Positions 1-8,717 of a stretch of 64,000 nucleotides of DNA are shown here, in pieces. The first letter of the stretch is position 1, and every line of letters begins with the position of its first letter. The stretch covers positions 4,705,471 through 4,769,470 of the forward strand of contig NZ_CP086111.1 in the NCBI RefSeq assembly GCF_016806835.2, given 5' to 3'. The notes beneath the pieces were generated by a model. It saw nothing but the letters and a program-made list of their open reading frames with translations. It did not search any database and had not been told where the DNA came from. The translations under genes were made by a program, and so were the position numbers. Source of the DNA: Skermanella rosea. Its GTDB lineage: Bacteria; Pseudomonadota; Alphaproteobacteria; Azospirillales; Azospirillaceae.

Positions 1-92
1 CCGCCCACGGCTTCAGCGTCGCCCACAAGCCGATCACGTCGCACCAGCTCAGCCTCGCGATGGAGAAGCTGCTCAGCGACGCGGCGGACTGA
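1..92 (+). CDS. C-terminal end of a receiver-domain protein (partial)
   Basis: Only the last 29 codons lie in the window, ending at TGA 90-92. They read ...GFSVAHKPITSHQLSLAMEKLL..., which resembles the last beta strand and helix of a response-regulator receiver domain, with a Lys-Pro motif followed by an amphipathic helix. It could be a stand-alone response regulator or the end of a hybrid histidine kinase. The call rests on this short tail alone. Confidence 0.45.
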   Translation, partial: AHGFSVAHKPITSHQLSLAMEKLLSDAAD

Positions 93-101
93 GTCCGGGG
101 G

Positions 102-1736
102 TCACGGCGCGCGGGTGATGCGCCCCTCCACCTGCGGTGCCACCGGGCCGTTCGCCTTGATGTATTCGGCGACCACCATCTCCAGGTTGGGGCCGAAATC
201 ATAGGCGTCGGCGGCCTTGGCGAACAGGCCGTAGCCGTCGCCGCCCGCCCGCACGAAATTGTTGGTCGCGACCTTGTAGGTCGCCGCGGGGTCGAGCGGG
301 CGGAAGCTGCCGTCCGGCTCGCGGACCTCCACCGACCGGATGCGCTCCCCCTCGGGCTTGGCGGGATCGAACGCGTAGCGCAGCCCGGCGACCTGCGGGA
401 AACGCCCGGTGCCCGACGTGGTCTTGTCGTGCGCCTTGGACACCCCGCCCTCCAGGCTGGCGCGCAGGTCGGCGCCGCTGATCTCGAACGTCGCCAGGGT
501 GTTGGAGAAGGGCAGCACCTCGATCACCTGGCCCATGGTCACCCGGCCGGCCGGGATGCCGGACCGGATGCCGCCGCCGTTCTGGACCGCGATGCGGGTC
601 CCCTGGTCGCGGGTCGCCCACAGCATCGCGTCGGCGATCAGGTTGCCCAGGTTGCATTCGCCGAACCGGCAGGCGTCGCTGGTGCCGACCAGTTCCACCC
701 CGGCCTCGCCGACGGGCTGGCCGCGGAGCTGGGCCAGCGGCACGTTGAGCTGGACGATCTTGTCCCGCACGGCGGGGTCCTGGGCTACCTCGGCTCCCAA
801 GGCCACCGGACCGCCGGTCCAGGCCGTGGGCACGCCGGAAGCGTCGAAGGTGACGTCCAGCCGGCCGAGATGGGTCCCGTAGGAGCCCGCCTGCACCACC
901 AGCGCCGGGGCGCCCGACGGGGTCGTTACGACGGTCGGATAGGGACCGGCGGCCTTGTCGTTGCCGGTTTCCAGGAAGCTGTGGCTGTGCCCGCCGACAT
1001 AAACGTCCACGCCGTCCACCGCCGCGGCCAGCGCCTGGTCCTCGGCATAGCCGACATGGGTCAGCGCGATGATCTTGTCGACGCCTTGCGCCTTCAGGTC
1101 GGCGACCGCCCGCGCCAGGGCGGCGGCCTCGTCGCGGAAAGCCACGGTGGGGCCGGGGCTGGAAGTGATCGGGGTATCGGACGTGGTAAGGCCGATGATT
1201 CCGATCCGCTGCCCGCCCTTCTCGACTACGGTGGACGGCTTGTAGCGGCCCTCCAGGCCGGGTTCGCGCGAGCTGTCCAGGTTGGCGCTCAGCACCGGCC
1301 AGGACACCGCGTCCAGATAGGGGCGCAATCCCGCCGGGCCGTCGTCGAACTCGTGGTTGCCGAGCGTCTGGGCGTCGGGGTTCAGCATGCCCAGCACCGT
1401 CTGGACCGCGCCGTGCTTGAAATGGGTATAGAAAAGGGTTCCCTGGAACTGGTCGCCGGCATCGAGGAACAGGGCATTGTCGCCGCGCAGCTCCCGGAGC
1501 TTGGTCTGCAGGCGGGCGGCGCCGCCGACGCACTTGGCGGCCGACTCGTCCTTCGGCGTGCAGAACCCGCCGGAGGAGGTCACCTGGTCGTAGCGGGCAT
1601 GCACGTCGTTGACGTGCAGGATGCGCAGCTGGAACTCGGCCGCTCCGGCCGCCGCGGGCCAGAGGCCGGTTCCGAGCAGGGTCAGGAGCCCTGCTCCAAG
1701 CAGAGCGGTTTTCGTCGCCATCGTCGCCCTCGCCAT
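102..1736 (-). CDS. Periplasmic 5'-nucleotidase / UshA-type bifunctional metallophosphatase
   Basis: A 544-residue exported nucleotidase, expected to hydrolyse extracellular nucleotides or related phosphate esters. After a signal peptide ending near AAAGAA the metallophosphatase domain shows HVNDVH, DAGDQFQG, GNHEFDDG and GGHSHS, the usual metal-ligand motifs. The C-terminal 5'-nucleotidase domain shows NGGGIRSG and GGDGYG, used in substrate binding. ATG 1736 is preferred over upstream starts because AGAGGA lies about 10 bases before it and the signal peptide then begins normally; ATG 1721 is an alternative. The length is normal for the family. It is divergent from the alanine symporter at 1888 and convergent with the gene ending at 92. 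The exact substrate cannot be read from the sequence. Confidence 0.9.
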   Translation of the reverse strand: MARATMATKTALLGAGLLTLLGTGLWPAAAGAAEFQLRILHVNDVHARYDQVTSSGGFCTPKDESAAKCVGGAARLQTKLRELRGDNALFLDAGDQFQGTLFYTHFKHGAVQTVLGMLNPDAQTLGNHEFDDGPAGLRPYLDAVSWPVLSANLDSSREPGLEGRYKPSTVVEKGGQRIGIIGLTTSDTPITSSPGPTVAFRDEAAALARAVADLKAQGVDKIIALTHVGYAEDQALAAAVDGVDVYVGGHSHSFLETGNDKAAGPYPTVVTTPSGAPALVVQAGSYGTHLGRLDVTFDASGVPTAWTGGPVALGAEVAQDPAVRDKIVQLNVPLAQLRGQPVGEAGVELVGTSDACRFGECNLGNLIADAMLWATRDQGTRIAVQNGGGIRSGIPAGRVTMGQVIEVLPFSNTLATFEISGADLRASLEGGVSKAHDKTTSGTGRFPQVAGLRYAFDPAKPEGERIRSVEVREPDGSFRPLDPAATYKVATNNFVRAGGDGYGLFAKAADAYDFGPNLEMVVAEYIKANGPVAPQVEGRITRAP

Positions 1737-1887
1737 CGTCGCATATTCCTCTGGAAGATCCCGGCCCCGAAGCCGGCCTCCAACCTTTTGCACGATCGTG
1801 CGTTCAGTCTTCAAGAAGAACCCTCCCCGACTGCCCTGCGGGTTTCGACCGCAACGCTGATTCGAGCCCAAACCTGAAAGGCCTGCC

Positions 1888-3300
1888 ATGGAAAGTGTCG
1901 ATGCCGTGCTCGGCGCACTCAACACCGTGATCTGGGGCTACCTGCTGATCTATGTGCTGATCGGCGCCGGGATCTACTTCACCGTGAAGACCAGGTTCGT
2001 GCAGTTCCGCCGGTTCGGCCACCTGTTCGGCGTCATGTCCGGCTCCCGCCACTGCGAGGGCGGTGGGATATCGCCGTTCCAGGCCTTCTGCGTCAGCATG
2101 GCGAGCCGCGTCGGCACCGGCAACATCGCCGGCGTCGCGATCGCGCTGACCCTGGGCGGGCCGGGCGCCGTGTTCTGGATGTGGTGCGTCGCCCTGGTGG
2201 GCATGGCGACCGCCTTCGTCGAGGCGACCCTGGCCCAGCTCTACAAGGTGCCGCAGCCGGACGGCACGTTCCGCGGCGGCCCGGCCTATTACATCCAGCG
2301 CGGCCTGGGCTCCCGGGCCTGGGGCATCGTGTTCGCGATCCTGCTGATCTTCACCTTCGGGCTGGCCTTCAACGCGGTCCAGGCGAACACCATCGCCGAC
2401 GTGCTGGGCGAGAGCTTCGGGGTGCCGACCTGGGTGACCGGCGTGGCGCTGGCCCTGATCTGCGCGCCGATCTTCTTCGGCGGCATCCGCTCGGTCGCCC
2501 GCGTGGCGGAATGGATGCTGCCGGTCATGGCGCTGGCCTACGTGGCGCTGGCGCTGCTGATCCTGGCGATCCACATCGACCGGGTGCCCGACATGTTCAT
2601 GCTGATCGTCCGCTCCGCCTTCGGGCTGGACCAAGCGGCGGCCGGGGCCTTCGGCGGGCTGACGGTGGCGCTGATGAACGGCGCGAAGCGCGGCCTGTTC
2701 TCCAACGAGGCGGGCATGGGCAGCGCCCCCAACATGGCGGCCACCGCGACGACGCACCATCCCGCGACCCAGGGCTTCATCCAGGCGCTGGGAGTCTTCG
2801 TGGACACCATCGTGATCTGCTCGGCCACCGCCTTCATCATCCTGCTGTCGAACCAGTACGACGTGACCGGCGCCACCGAGATGGCGGGCGCCAGCCTGAC
2901 CCAGTCGGTGATCGCGGAGGAGTTCGGCACGGCCGGCGGCCTGTTCATGACCTTCGTGATCTTCCTGTTCGCCTTTTCCTCGATCATCGGCAACTACGCC
3001 TATGCCGACGGCAACATGACCTTCCTGGGCGCCCGGATCAGCACCTTCAACATCTTCCGGATCGTCGCGGTGCTGGCGGTGCTGGGCGGCTCGATCGGCG
3101 AACTGCCGACCGTCTGGGCGCTGGCCGACGTCGCCATGGGCCTGATGGCGCTGGTCAACCTGGGAGCCATCCTGATGCTGTCCAAATGGGCCTTCGCGAC
3201 CCTGGCCGACTACGAGGCGTCGGAAGAGCGGGGCCGGCCCCGGTTCGAGGCCAGCGGCAACGCCCTGATGCCGGGCGCCCTGAAGACGGAGGTCTGGTAG
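1888..3300 (+). CDS. Alanine/glycine:cation symporter (AGCS family)
   Basis: A 470-residue inner-membrane amino-acid carrier with about ten hydrophobic segments. It belongs to the AGCS (AlsT/DagA-type) family, which takes up alanine or glycine with sodium or protons. Family-like stretches are SRVGTGNIAGVA near residue 70 and GLFSNEAGMGSAPN near residue 270, both in the conserved transport core. ATG 1888 is preceded by AAAGG six bases upstream. The gene is divergent from the 5'-nucleotidase with about 150 bases between them, so both promoters must lie there. Ion and substrate specificity are inferred from the family. Confidence 0.92.
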   Translation: MESVDAVLGALNTVIWGYLLIYVLIGAGIYFTVKTRFVQFRRFGHLFGVMSGSRHCEGGGISPFQAFCVSMASRVGTGNIAGVAIALTLGGPGAVFWMWCVALVGMATAFVEATLAQLYKVPQPDGTFRGGPAYYIQRGLGSRAWGIVFAILLIFTFGLAFNAVQANTIADVLGESFGVPTWVTGVALALICAPIFFGGIRSVARVAEWMLPVMALAYVALALLILAIHIDRVPDMFMLIVRSAFGLDQAAAGAFGGLTVALMNGAKRGLFSNEAGMGSAPNMAATATTHHPATQGFIQALGVFVDTIVICSATAFIILLSNQYDVTGATEMAGASLTQSVIAEEFGTAGGLFMTFVIFLFAFSSIIGNYAYADGNMTFLGARISTFNIFRIVAVLAVLGGSIGELPTVWALADVAMGLMALVNLGAILMLSKWAFATLADYEASEERGRPRFEASGNALMPGALKTEVW

Positions 3301-3406
3301 GTGCCTACGGCGATGCTGCTTTAGTCCCGATTGACAGGAATCGCGGTCGCCGCCACCGTGCGGACACGACAATAACAACCAATCACGAATCGGGAGGAAT
3401 CGACCC

Positions 3407-3724
3407 ATGTTCACGCTGGCCCTGCTGCTCTACCGGAAGCCCGGCACCACCACCGAGCAGTACCAGACCTACTGGCACGACGTTCACGGCCCGATCGCGG
3501 CGAAGATCCCCGGGCTGCGCGGCTATGTCCAGAAGCACGTCCAGCCCGACGCCGAAGGCAACGTGCCGGTGGACGGCATCGCCGAATTGACCTTCGACAG
3601 CGCCGACGCCCAACAGGCCGGCTTCGCCTCCCCGGAGGGCAAGGCCGCGCTCGACGATGTCGCCAACTTCGCGGACACGTCGCGGGTGGTGGCCTTCCCG
3701 GTGGAGGTGCGGCGGATCGTGTAG
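3407..3724 (+). CDS. EthD-like dimeric alpha/beta barrel protein
   Basis: A 105-residue cytoplasmic protein with the EthD pattern: an N-terminal beta strand (TLALLLYRKPG), the TYWHDVHGPIAAKIPG helix carrying the conserved W-x-x-x-H-G-P, and a C-terminal FPVEVRRIV strand. EthD-like proteins form ferredoxin-like dimeric barrels. The founder is linked to ether-degrading monooxygenases, but most homologues have no known substrate. GGGAGGA eight bases before ATG 3407 is a strong ribosome binding site. It stands alone, 106 bases after the symporter, so the neighbours do not indicate a pathway. Confidence 0.85.
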   Translation: MFTLALLLYRKPGTTTEQYQTYWHDVHGPIAAKIPGLRGYVQKHVQPDAEGNVPVDGIAELTFDSADAQQAGFASPEGKAALDDVANFADTSRVVAFPVEVRRIV

Positions 3725-4126
3725 CGGTCGGGGCGGGGCGGAAGCGGTAGTCCTGGGGAGGAGCGCGGCGTTGGGCCGCGGGGACTCCCCGGGATTACGG
3801 TGTGAGGGAGGCGGGCATCAAATCGTGCCAACGCCTGCAACTTCAAAATTCATTCTTTTTCATTTTACCTTTCAAGCTTTACCTTGCGCTTCAGAGTCCC
3901 TGAGGTAGGCGGGGGAAATCAATACCTATGTATCTTTGATCAACTCCTCAATGATACTCGGATGGCCAAGCGTCATCGGGGTATCTCATCCAGACCTGCA
4001 CAGCTTGAACCATCCCGGAAGGAGCGCCACGCTCAGGGTTGGATGGTCCTATCGACATACTGGTTTGACCGGCTGGTGATGGAATTCTTGTGTTATCAGT
4101 CTCTCATAACCATAATGGAGCGGGTG
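3725..4126. other. Intergenic stretch, AT-richer than its surroundings
   Basis: About 400 bases between the EthD-like gene and the toxin remnant hold no convincing gene. The part from about 3825 to 4115 is clearly richer in A and T than the rest of the window, including a run of T-rich sequence near 3850. Open frames here have atypical composition and no recognisable motif. The base composition fits acquisition together with the toxin-antitoxin locus that follows. Confidence 0.5.
4092..4110. promoter_or_regulatory. Small inverted repeat ahead of the TumE/TumA-like locus
   Basis: GTTAT (4092-4096) and ATAAC (4106-4110) form a 5-base inverted repeat with a 9-base centre. It lies 17 bases before the toxin start at 4127. 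Toxin-antitoxin operons are commonly repressed by their own DNA-binding antitoxin, so this is a candidate operator. The short arms make chance occurrence possible. Confidence 0.25.
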
Positions 4127-4424
4127 ATGGCTGAGGAGGATGTCGGCCTTGACGATCTACTGTTGCTCGACGGCCAAATCCTGGTGGTCGATCCCGAGGG
4201 CGGGCATTGGGTCAAGTTCGTCGTCCATCGGGTGCCGCCAAGCCCGGAACGCCCATCCGGTGTCCCGCGCGCATCGGCGAGGCAAGGGAGGGGCCGGATC
4301 AGCGAACGATCATCGGCATCGACACGACACGGTACGTCCCTACGACTACACCAGCGCCGCCGACCTCCTGAAGGACTTCTGGTCGGAGGTGGATGCGATA
4401 TTGAAGGAACGAGGAGTGCTGTGA
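4127..4424 (+). pseudogene. TumE-family (DUF6516) toxin remnant, frameshifted with central deletion
   Basis: The first half (frame of ATG 4127) reads LDDLLLLDGQILVVDPEGG then HWVKFVVHRVPPSPERP, the N-terminal half of TumE-like toxins. The second half is in the next frame and reads NAHPVSRAHRRGKGG, then DHRHRHDTVRPYDYTSAADL and LKDFWSEVDAILKERGVL, matching the C-terminal half with its D-H-R-H and PYDY motifs. From memory of the family, roughly 20-25 residues normally lie between (ending ...GFDNAHPV). Here the halves join at the 10-base block AACGCCCATC near 4248-4257. A deletion between two short repeats would explain both the gap and the frame change. GGAG six bases before ATG 4127 marks the original start. 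The stop overlaps the next gene's start by one base. Confidence 0.8.
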
Positions 4425-4780
4425 TGACCACGCTTCGCATCGGTATCGCCAGCTATGAGCAGATGAAGGCCCGCACCATGGCTATTGCGCGGGGCGAGCT
4501 TCGTCCCGGCCCCGACGAGCCCAAGGTCTGGTTCACCTCCATGGATTCCCTCGCCAAGGTGCTGTCGGAAGACAACCGGACGCTTCTGCGCCAGATCGCA
4601 GCGACGCGCCCGGCCTCGCTGGACGAATTGGCAAAGGAGAGCGGTCGGAAGAAGTCAAACCTGTCCCGCACCCTCAAAACCATGGCCGGCTACGGACTGA
4701 TCGAACTTGATCGCGGTGAGCGGGGCCGGATCAGCCCACGGCTGACGTTCGACAGGTTGGTGCTGGAAATCGGCGTGTAG
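4424..4780 (+). CDS. HVO_A0114-type HTH DNA-binding protein (TumA-like antitoxin)
   Basis: A 118-residue protein with an N-terminal segment (LRIGIASYEQMKARTMAIAR) and a winged helix-turn-helix (SLDELAKESGRKKSNLSRTL, then KTMAGYGLIEL). This is the layout of the putative DNA-binding protein that accompanies TumE-like toxins. Its ATG overlaps the toxin's stop (TGATG), so the two were translationally coupled; GTG 4421 in the same frame is an alternative start. The frame is intact and motif-complete although the toxin is broken. It may survive as an orphan regulator or as protection against a homologous toxin elsewhere (inference). Confidence 0.85.
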   Translation: MTTLRIGIASYEQMKARTMAIARGELRPGPDEPKVWFTSMDSLAKVLSEDNRTLLRQIAATRPASLDELAKESGRKKSNLSRTLKTMAGYGLIELDRGERGRISPRLTFDRLVLEIGV

Positions 4781-4954
4781 GGGTTCGGCGTGAAATTCGC
4801 CTTCCCGATCCAACCTGGCCTCTTCCACTTCACCCATAATGTCCGAAGAAGGGGAAGGCGCTCCTGGGCGCTCCGATCGCTTCATTGCAGATCGTCACCC
4901 CGGAACACAGGATGAGCCAAATCTGCAAAATATCGATTTTGAGGAGTCTGGGCT

Positions 4955-5028
4955 TGGAGCGGGTGAAGGGAATCGAACCCTCGTCGTAAGCTTGGGAAGC
5001 TTCTGCTCTACCATTGAGCTACACCCGC
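4955..5028 (-). tRNA. tRNA-Gly (anticodon CCC)
   Basis: The minus strand folds into a full cloverleaf of 74 bases including encoded CCA (complement of 4955-4957). The acceptor stem is GCGGGTG with CACCCGC, the D stem GCTC with GAGC, the anticodon arm GAAGC-TTCCCAA-GCTTA with CCC at positions 34-36, and the T arm GAGGG-TTCGATT-CCCTT. The discriminator base is T. One anticodon-stem pair (27-43, G-A) is mismatched, which I believe also occurs in other alphaproteobacterial copies. Confidence 0.97.
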
Positions 5029-5114
5029 GACGCCCCTGTTTATAGGGCATCGCCGCCCCCGATTCAAGGCGGCGATTCACTCCCTCGTACAGACCCTCAC
5101 GCAGCCCCGCGCTC

Positions 5115-5702
5115 TCACGCCGGCGCGTTCAGCAGCCGCCACTCCCGGGCATAGGCCGGCGCGCCCACGCCCTGGCGGGCGGCGATTTCCGGGGCCAGCA
5201 TCGGCTCGGGTTCGGCGGGCCAGCGGGTCAGCAGGCCGGAGACGCCGGCGAGCGAGCCTTCCACCAGTTCCAGCGCCAGGAAGCGGTCCAGGTCCACCGG
5301 GCCGGGCAGGCTCATGGAGAGGGTCAGGTCCCGGGTGAAGCCGAAGCGGCCATAGTAGGGCGCGTCGCCGACCAGGACGACGCTGCGCCAGCCGGCGGCC
5401 GAGGCCCGGTTCAGGCTCTGCCGGATCATCTGGGCGCCCAGGCCGCCGCTCCGCATGTGCGGCGCGATCGCGATGGGGCCGAGCAGGATGGTCGGCGTGA
5501 CGCCGCCAATCAGGACGGGCCAGTAGCGGATGGTGCCCACGACGGCATCGTCCTCCAGCGCCACCAGCGACAGGCCGGGGACGGGATCGACGCCTTCGCG
5601 CAGGCGGTAAACGGTCTTGCCGGCCCGTTCGGGGCCGAAGGAGAGGTCCAGCAGGGTGTCGATGGCGGCGGCGTGATGCGGCTGCTCGATCGCAATGTTC
5701 AT
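5115..5702 (-). CDS. GNAT-family N-acetyltransferase (YhbS-like)
   Basis: A 195-residue cytoplasmic acyltransferase. The N-terminal half has the GNAT fold with LGPIAIAPHMRSGGLGAQMI, the acetyl-CoA pyrophosphate-binding motif A, around residues 94-113. It is followed by GDAPYYGRFGFTRDL, typical of YhbS-like members. The acceptor substrate is unknown. It runs convergently toward tRNA-Gly. The start at 5702 has no obvious ribosome binding site, but nothing further downstream would keep the domain whole. Confidence 0.88.
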   Translation of the reverse strand: MNIAIEQPHHAAAIDTLLDLSFGPERAGKTVYRLREGVDPVPGLSLVALEDDAVVGTIRYWPVLIGGVTPTILLGPIAIAPHMRSGGLGAQMIRQSLNRASAAGWRSVVLVGDAPYYGRFGFTRDLTLSMSLPGPVDLDRFLALELVEGSLAGVSGLLTRWPAEPEPMLAPEIAARQGVGAPAYAREWRLLNAPA

Positions 5703-6097
5703 TGAGGCTTGTGATCCCGGCGGCAGGAAGTGGGCAGAGAGGCTGTAACGCCGTGCCGCCGATGCCGGGGAGGGAAACTCAGGGGGTCAGCCTGCCGTCC
5801 CATGGGCATCAGCACGCGGCGTGAGGACTGCGTCGCTTGCGAGAGCGCAAGTCGGCATCCTTCGTCGTCGTAGGGCGTGCTGGGGCGACATGGGGCTGGG
5901 GTTACCCATACAGTTTCAAGGGACGCTGGATATAACACCACCCCCCTTCCGGTTAAAGCAGGAAATTCGTCATGGGACATCATGGCCCTACATCGATCAA
6001 ACCGGCGTGATCGGTACGCAACATCCATGACTTCCGACTGACTCGCGGGTTGTCCTGGGATACCGTCCGGCACGGCTGAAAGGACCCGAACCAAGGC
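5703..6097. other. 395-base gap between divergent GNAT and ynjC-like genes
   Basis: No gene is recognisable here. It must contain the promoters of the GNAT gene (minus) and the YnjC-like gene (plus). One clear hairpin is present: CTTGCG (5836-5841), loop AGAG, CGCAAG (5846-5851), without a T run. A TPP riboswitch was looked for because of the thiamine-transporter-like neighbours, but the conserved core was not found. Confidence 0.45.
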
Positions 6098-7876
6098 ATG
6101 ACGACAGGCGAACGGATCGACATCGCGACCGCTCCCGCCGCATCCGACGCCCCTGCCCCCGCAGCGGGCCGGCGGCGGCGCAGCCGGCTGGAAGCCGTGC
6201 CGGCGGTGACGCTCGTCCTGTTCCTCGGGCCGATCGCCGCCGGGCTGGCCGGCACCTGGGCGCCGGCCTTCGGAATCCTGCCCGCGCTGGGCGGGACCGA
6301 GCCGACGCTGGACCCGTGGCGCGGGCTGCTGGCGGCGCCGGGGCTGGGCGGGGCCGTGCTGCTGTCCGCGGGGACGGGGCTGGCGGCGACGCTGCTGTCC
6401 TTCGCCATCGCCCTGTGGTTCTGCGCCGCGTGGCACGGCACCCGCACCTTCTCCGCCTTCCGGCGGCTGCTCGCCCCCCTGCTGGCCCTGCCCCACGCCG
6501 CCTTCGCGATCGGGCTGGCCTTCCTGATGGCGCCCAGCGGCTGGGTCGCGCGGCTGCTGTCGCCCTGGGCGACCGGCTGGACCTTTCCGCCCGACCTGGC
6601 GCTGGTCAACGATCCCTGGGGACTGGCGCTGGTGCTGGGGCTGATGGTCAAGGAGGTGCCGTTCCTGATGCTGATGGTCGTCGCGGCGCTCGGCCAGACG
6701 CCGGCGGACAAGGCGCTGACGGTCGCCCGCAGCATGGGGTACGGCCCGGTCACGGCCTGGCTGAAAGTGGTGCTGCCGCTGGTCTATGCGCAGGTCCGGC
6801 TGCCGGTTTACGCGGTGCTGGCCTTCTCCCTGTCGGTCGTGGACGTGGCGCTGATCCTGGGGCCGGGCACGCCGCCGCCGCTGGCGGTGCTGGTGCTGCG
6901 CTGGTTCTCCGATCCCGACCTGGCGCTGCGGTACCAGGCGGCGGCGGGCGCCTGCCTGCAATTGGTCCTGGTGGCGGCGATGATCGCCCTGTGGCGCCTG
7001 GCCGAGGTCGCGGCCGGGCGGGCCAGCCGGGGCTGGCTGGTGTCCGGCCGGCGCGGCGGTTCCGGGCGGGCGGCGCGGGCGGTCTCGGCCGGGCTGGCCG
7101 CCGGGGTGGTGGCGGTCGCGGTCGGCTCCTCGGTCGGGCTCGGCCTGTGGTCGGTGGCGTCGCGCTGGCGCTTTCCCGACGCCCTGCCCGGCGGCTGGAC
7201 GCTGGAGACCTGGGAACGGGCGCTGCCCGCCCTGGCGGGTCCCGCCTGGACGACGCTGACGGCCGGGCTAGCCGCCGCCGGGATCGCCCTGGTGCTGGTG
7301 CTGGGCTGCCTGGAGAACGAGCAGAGGTCCGGCCTTCGGCCCTCGGCCCGCGGGCTGTGGCTGCTCTACCTGCCGCTGCTGGTGCCGCAGATCGGCTTCC
7401 TGTTCGGGACCCAGGTGCTGCTGGTGGCGGCCGGGCTGGACGGCACCTGGCCGGCCCTGGTGTGGAGCCACCTGCTGTTCGTGCTGCCCTACGTGTTCCT
7501 GACCCTGGCCGATCCCTACCGGGCGCTGGACGAGCGCTACGCGCGGGCGGCGGCGTGCCTCGGCGCCTCGCCGGCTCGGGTCTTCCTGCGGGTCAAGCTG
7601 CCGCTGCTGCTGCGCCCGGTGCTGGCGGCGGCGGCGATCGGCTTCTCGGTCAGCGTCGCCCAGTACCTGCCGACCCAGTTCGCCGGGGCCGGCCGGCTGC
7701 CGACGCTGACCACCGAGGCGGTCGGGCTGGCGGCCGGGGCGGACCGCCGGCTGATCGGCGTCTACGGCTTCGCCCAGGCCGCCCTGCCCCTGGCCGCCTT
7801 CGCCCTGGCGCTGCTGGCGCCGGGACTGGTCGGGCGGGCGCGCCGGTTCGGAAGCGGAACGGGAGGACGGGCATGA
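6098..7876 (+). CDS. ynjC: ABC transporter permease, YnjC-like (fused double permease)
   Basis: A 592-residue inner-membrane protein with about twelve hydrophobic segments arranged as two homologous permease halves, like ThiP and YnjC. Each half has a coupling loop resembling the binding-protein-dependent permease signature: ADKALTVARSMGYGPVTAWL near 210 and ERYARAAACLGASPARVFLR near 475. Its stop overlaps the ATPase start by four bases (ATGA), so the two are coupled. The YnjBCD substrate is not firmly established; YnjB belongs near thiamine/iron-type binding proteins. A YnjB homologue is absent here but encoded at 45723. The N-terminus carries an Ala/Pro-rich cytoplasmic extension of about 35 residues. 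Confidence 0.85.
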   Translation: MTTGERIDIATAPAASDAPAPAAGRRRRSRLEAVPAVTLVLFLGPIAAGLAGTWAPAFGILPALGGTEPTLDPWRGLLAAPGLGGAVLLSAGTGLAATLLSFAIALWFCAAWHGTRTFSAFRRLLAPLLALPHAAFAIGLAFLMAPSGWVARLLSPWATGWTFPPDLALVNDPWGLALVLGLMVKEVPFLMLMVVAALGQTPADKALTVARSMGYGPVTAWLKVVLPLVYAQVRLPVYAVLAFSLSVVDVALILGPGTPPPLAVLVLRWFSDPDLALRYQAAAGACLQLVLVAAMIALWRLAEVAAGRASRGWLVSGRRGGSGRAARAVSAGLAAGVVAVAVGSSVGLGLWSVASRWRFPDALPGGWTLETWERALPALAGPAWTTLTAGLAAAGIALVLVLGCLENEQRSGLRPSARGLWLLYLPLLVPQIGFLFGTQVLLVAAGLDGTWPALVWSHLLFVLPYVFLTLADPYRALDERYARAAACLGASPARVFLRVKLPLLLRPVLAAAAIGFSVSVAQYLPTQFAGAGRLPTLTTEAVGLAAGADRRLIGVYGFAQAALPLAAFALALLAPGLVGRARRFGSGTGGRA

Positions 7877-8619
7877 GGGCGGGCCTGGGACCGCCCCTGG
7901 GAGCGGATGAGGAACACTGGCTGGAACTCGACCGGGTGACGCTCAAGCTCGGCGGACGGGACCTGTTCGCGCCGCTGTCGCTGACCATCCGGGGCGGCCG
8001 GGTCGCCGTGCTGATGGGGCCGAGCGGAAGCGGCAAGTCCAGCCTGCTGGCCCATCTGTGCGGGACCCTGGACCCCGCCTTCGACGCCGCCGGACGGGTG
8101 GTGCTGGACGGCGCCGACCTGGCCGGGCTGCCGCCGGAACGGCGCCGGGTCGGCATCCTGTTCCAGGACGACCTGCTGTTCCCCCACATGAGCGTGGCGG
8201 AGAACCTGGCGTTCGGCCTGCCGCCGGCCGTCCGGGGACGCGCCGGGAGGCGGGCCGTGGTCGATCGGGCGCTGGACGAGGCCGACCTCGCCGGCTTCGG
8301 CGGGCGCGACCCGGCGACCCTGTCGGGCGGACAGCGCGCCCGCGTGGCCCTGCTGCGAACCCTGTTGGCGGAGCCGTCGGCCCTGCTGCTGGACGAACCT
8401 TTCGGCAAGCTGGACGCCGCCCTGCGCGGCCGGTTCCGCGCCTGGGTGTTCGATCATGCGCGGCGGCGCGGCCTGCCGACCCTGCTGGTCACCCACGACC
8501 CGGCCGACGCGGAGGAGGCCGACGGGCCGGTCGTCGATCTCGGCGCGGCGGAGCCCGATACGCCGACGACCGCATATGGGGGTACGTTATTAAGCGGGCG
8601 TAAACGCAAAGGAGCGTAG
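7873..8619 (+). CDS. ynjD: ABC transporter ATP-binding protein, YnjD-like
   Basis: A 248-residue ATPase that should power the YnjC-like permease. Walker A is GPSGSGKS (about residue 51), the Q-loop region is ILFQDDLLFPHMSV, the signature motif LSGGQRARVALLRTLL, Walker B LLLDEPF and the switch histidine is in LLVTHDPADA. ATG 7873 is chosen because it overlaps the permease stop as ATGA; open sequence upstream is out-of-frame permease coding DNA. A perfect 8-base inverted repeat (8611-8618 with 8632-8639) spans the stop codon but lacks a T tract. Confidence 0.92.
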   Translation: MRAGLGPPLGADEEHWLELDRVTLKLGGRDLFAPLSLTIRGGRVAVLMGPSGSGKSSLLAHLCGTLDPAFDAAGRVVLDGADLAGLPPERRRVGILFQDDLLFPHMSVAENLAFGLPPAVRGRAGRRAVVDRALDEADLAGFGGRDPATLSGGQRARVALLRTLLAEPSALLLDEPFGKLDAALRGRFRAWVFDHARRRGLPTLLVTHDPADAEEADGPVVDLGAAEPDTPTTAYGGTLLSGRKRKGA

Positions 8620-8717
8620 AAACGGGATGGATACGCTCCTGGACAAGGAGGAAAGCACGGAGTAATTTTTGTTTCGCTGCCATTTCGATACAACCGACGC
8701 CCGGTCGCGAGCCCGCC

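Noticed and set aside
4955-5028. tRNA-Gly pseudogene because of a mismatched anticodon-stem pair
   Set aside because: All other stems, the CCA end and loop signatures are intact, and the same mismatch seems usual in alphaproteobacterial copies.
5703-6097. TPP riboswitch before the thiamine-transporter-like YnjC gene
   Set aside because: The conserved CUGAGA and ACCUGAUC core segments were not found in the right order.
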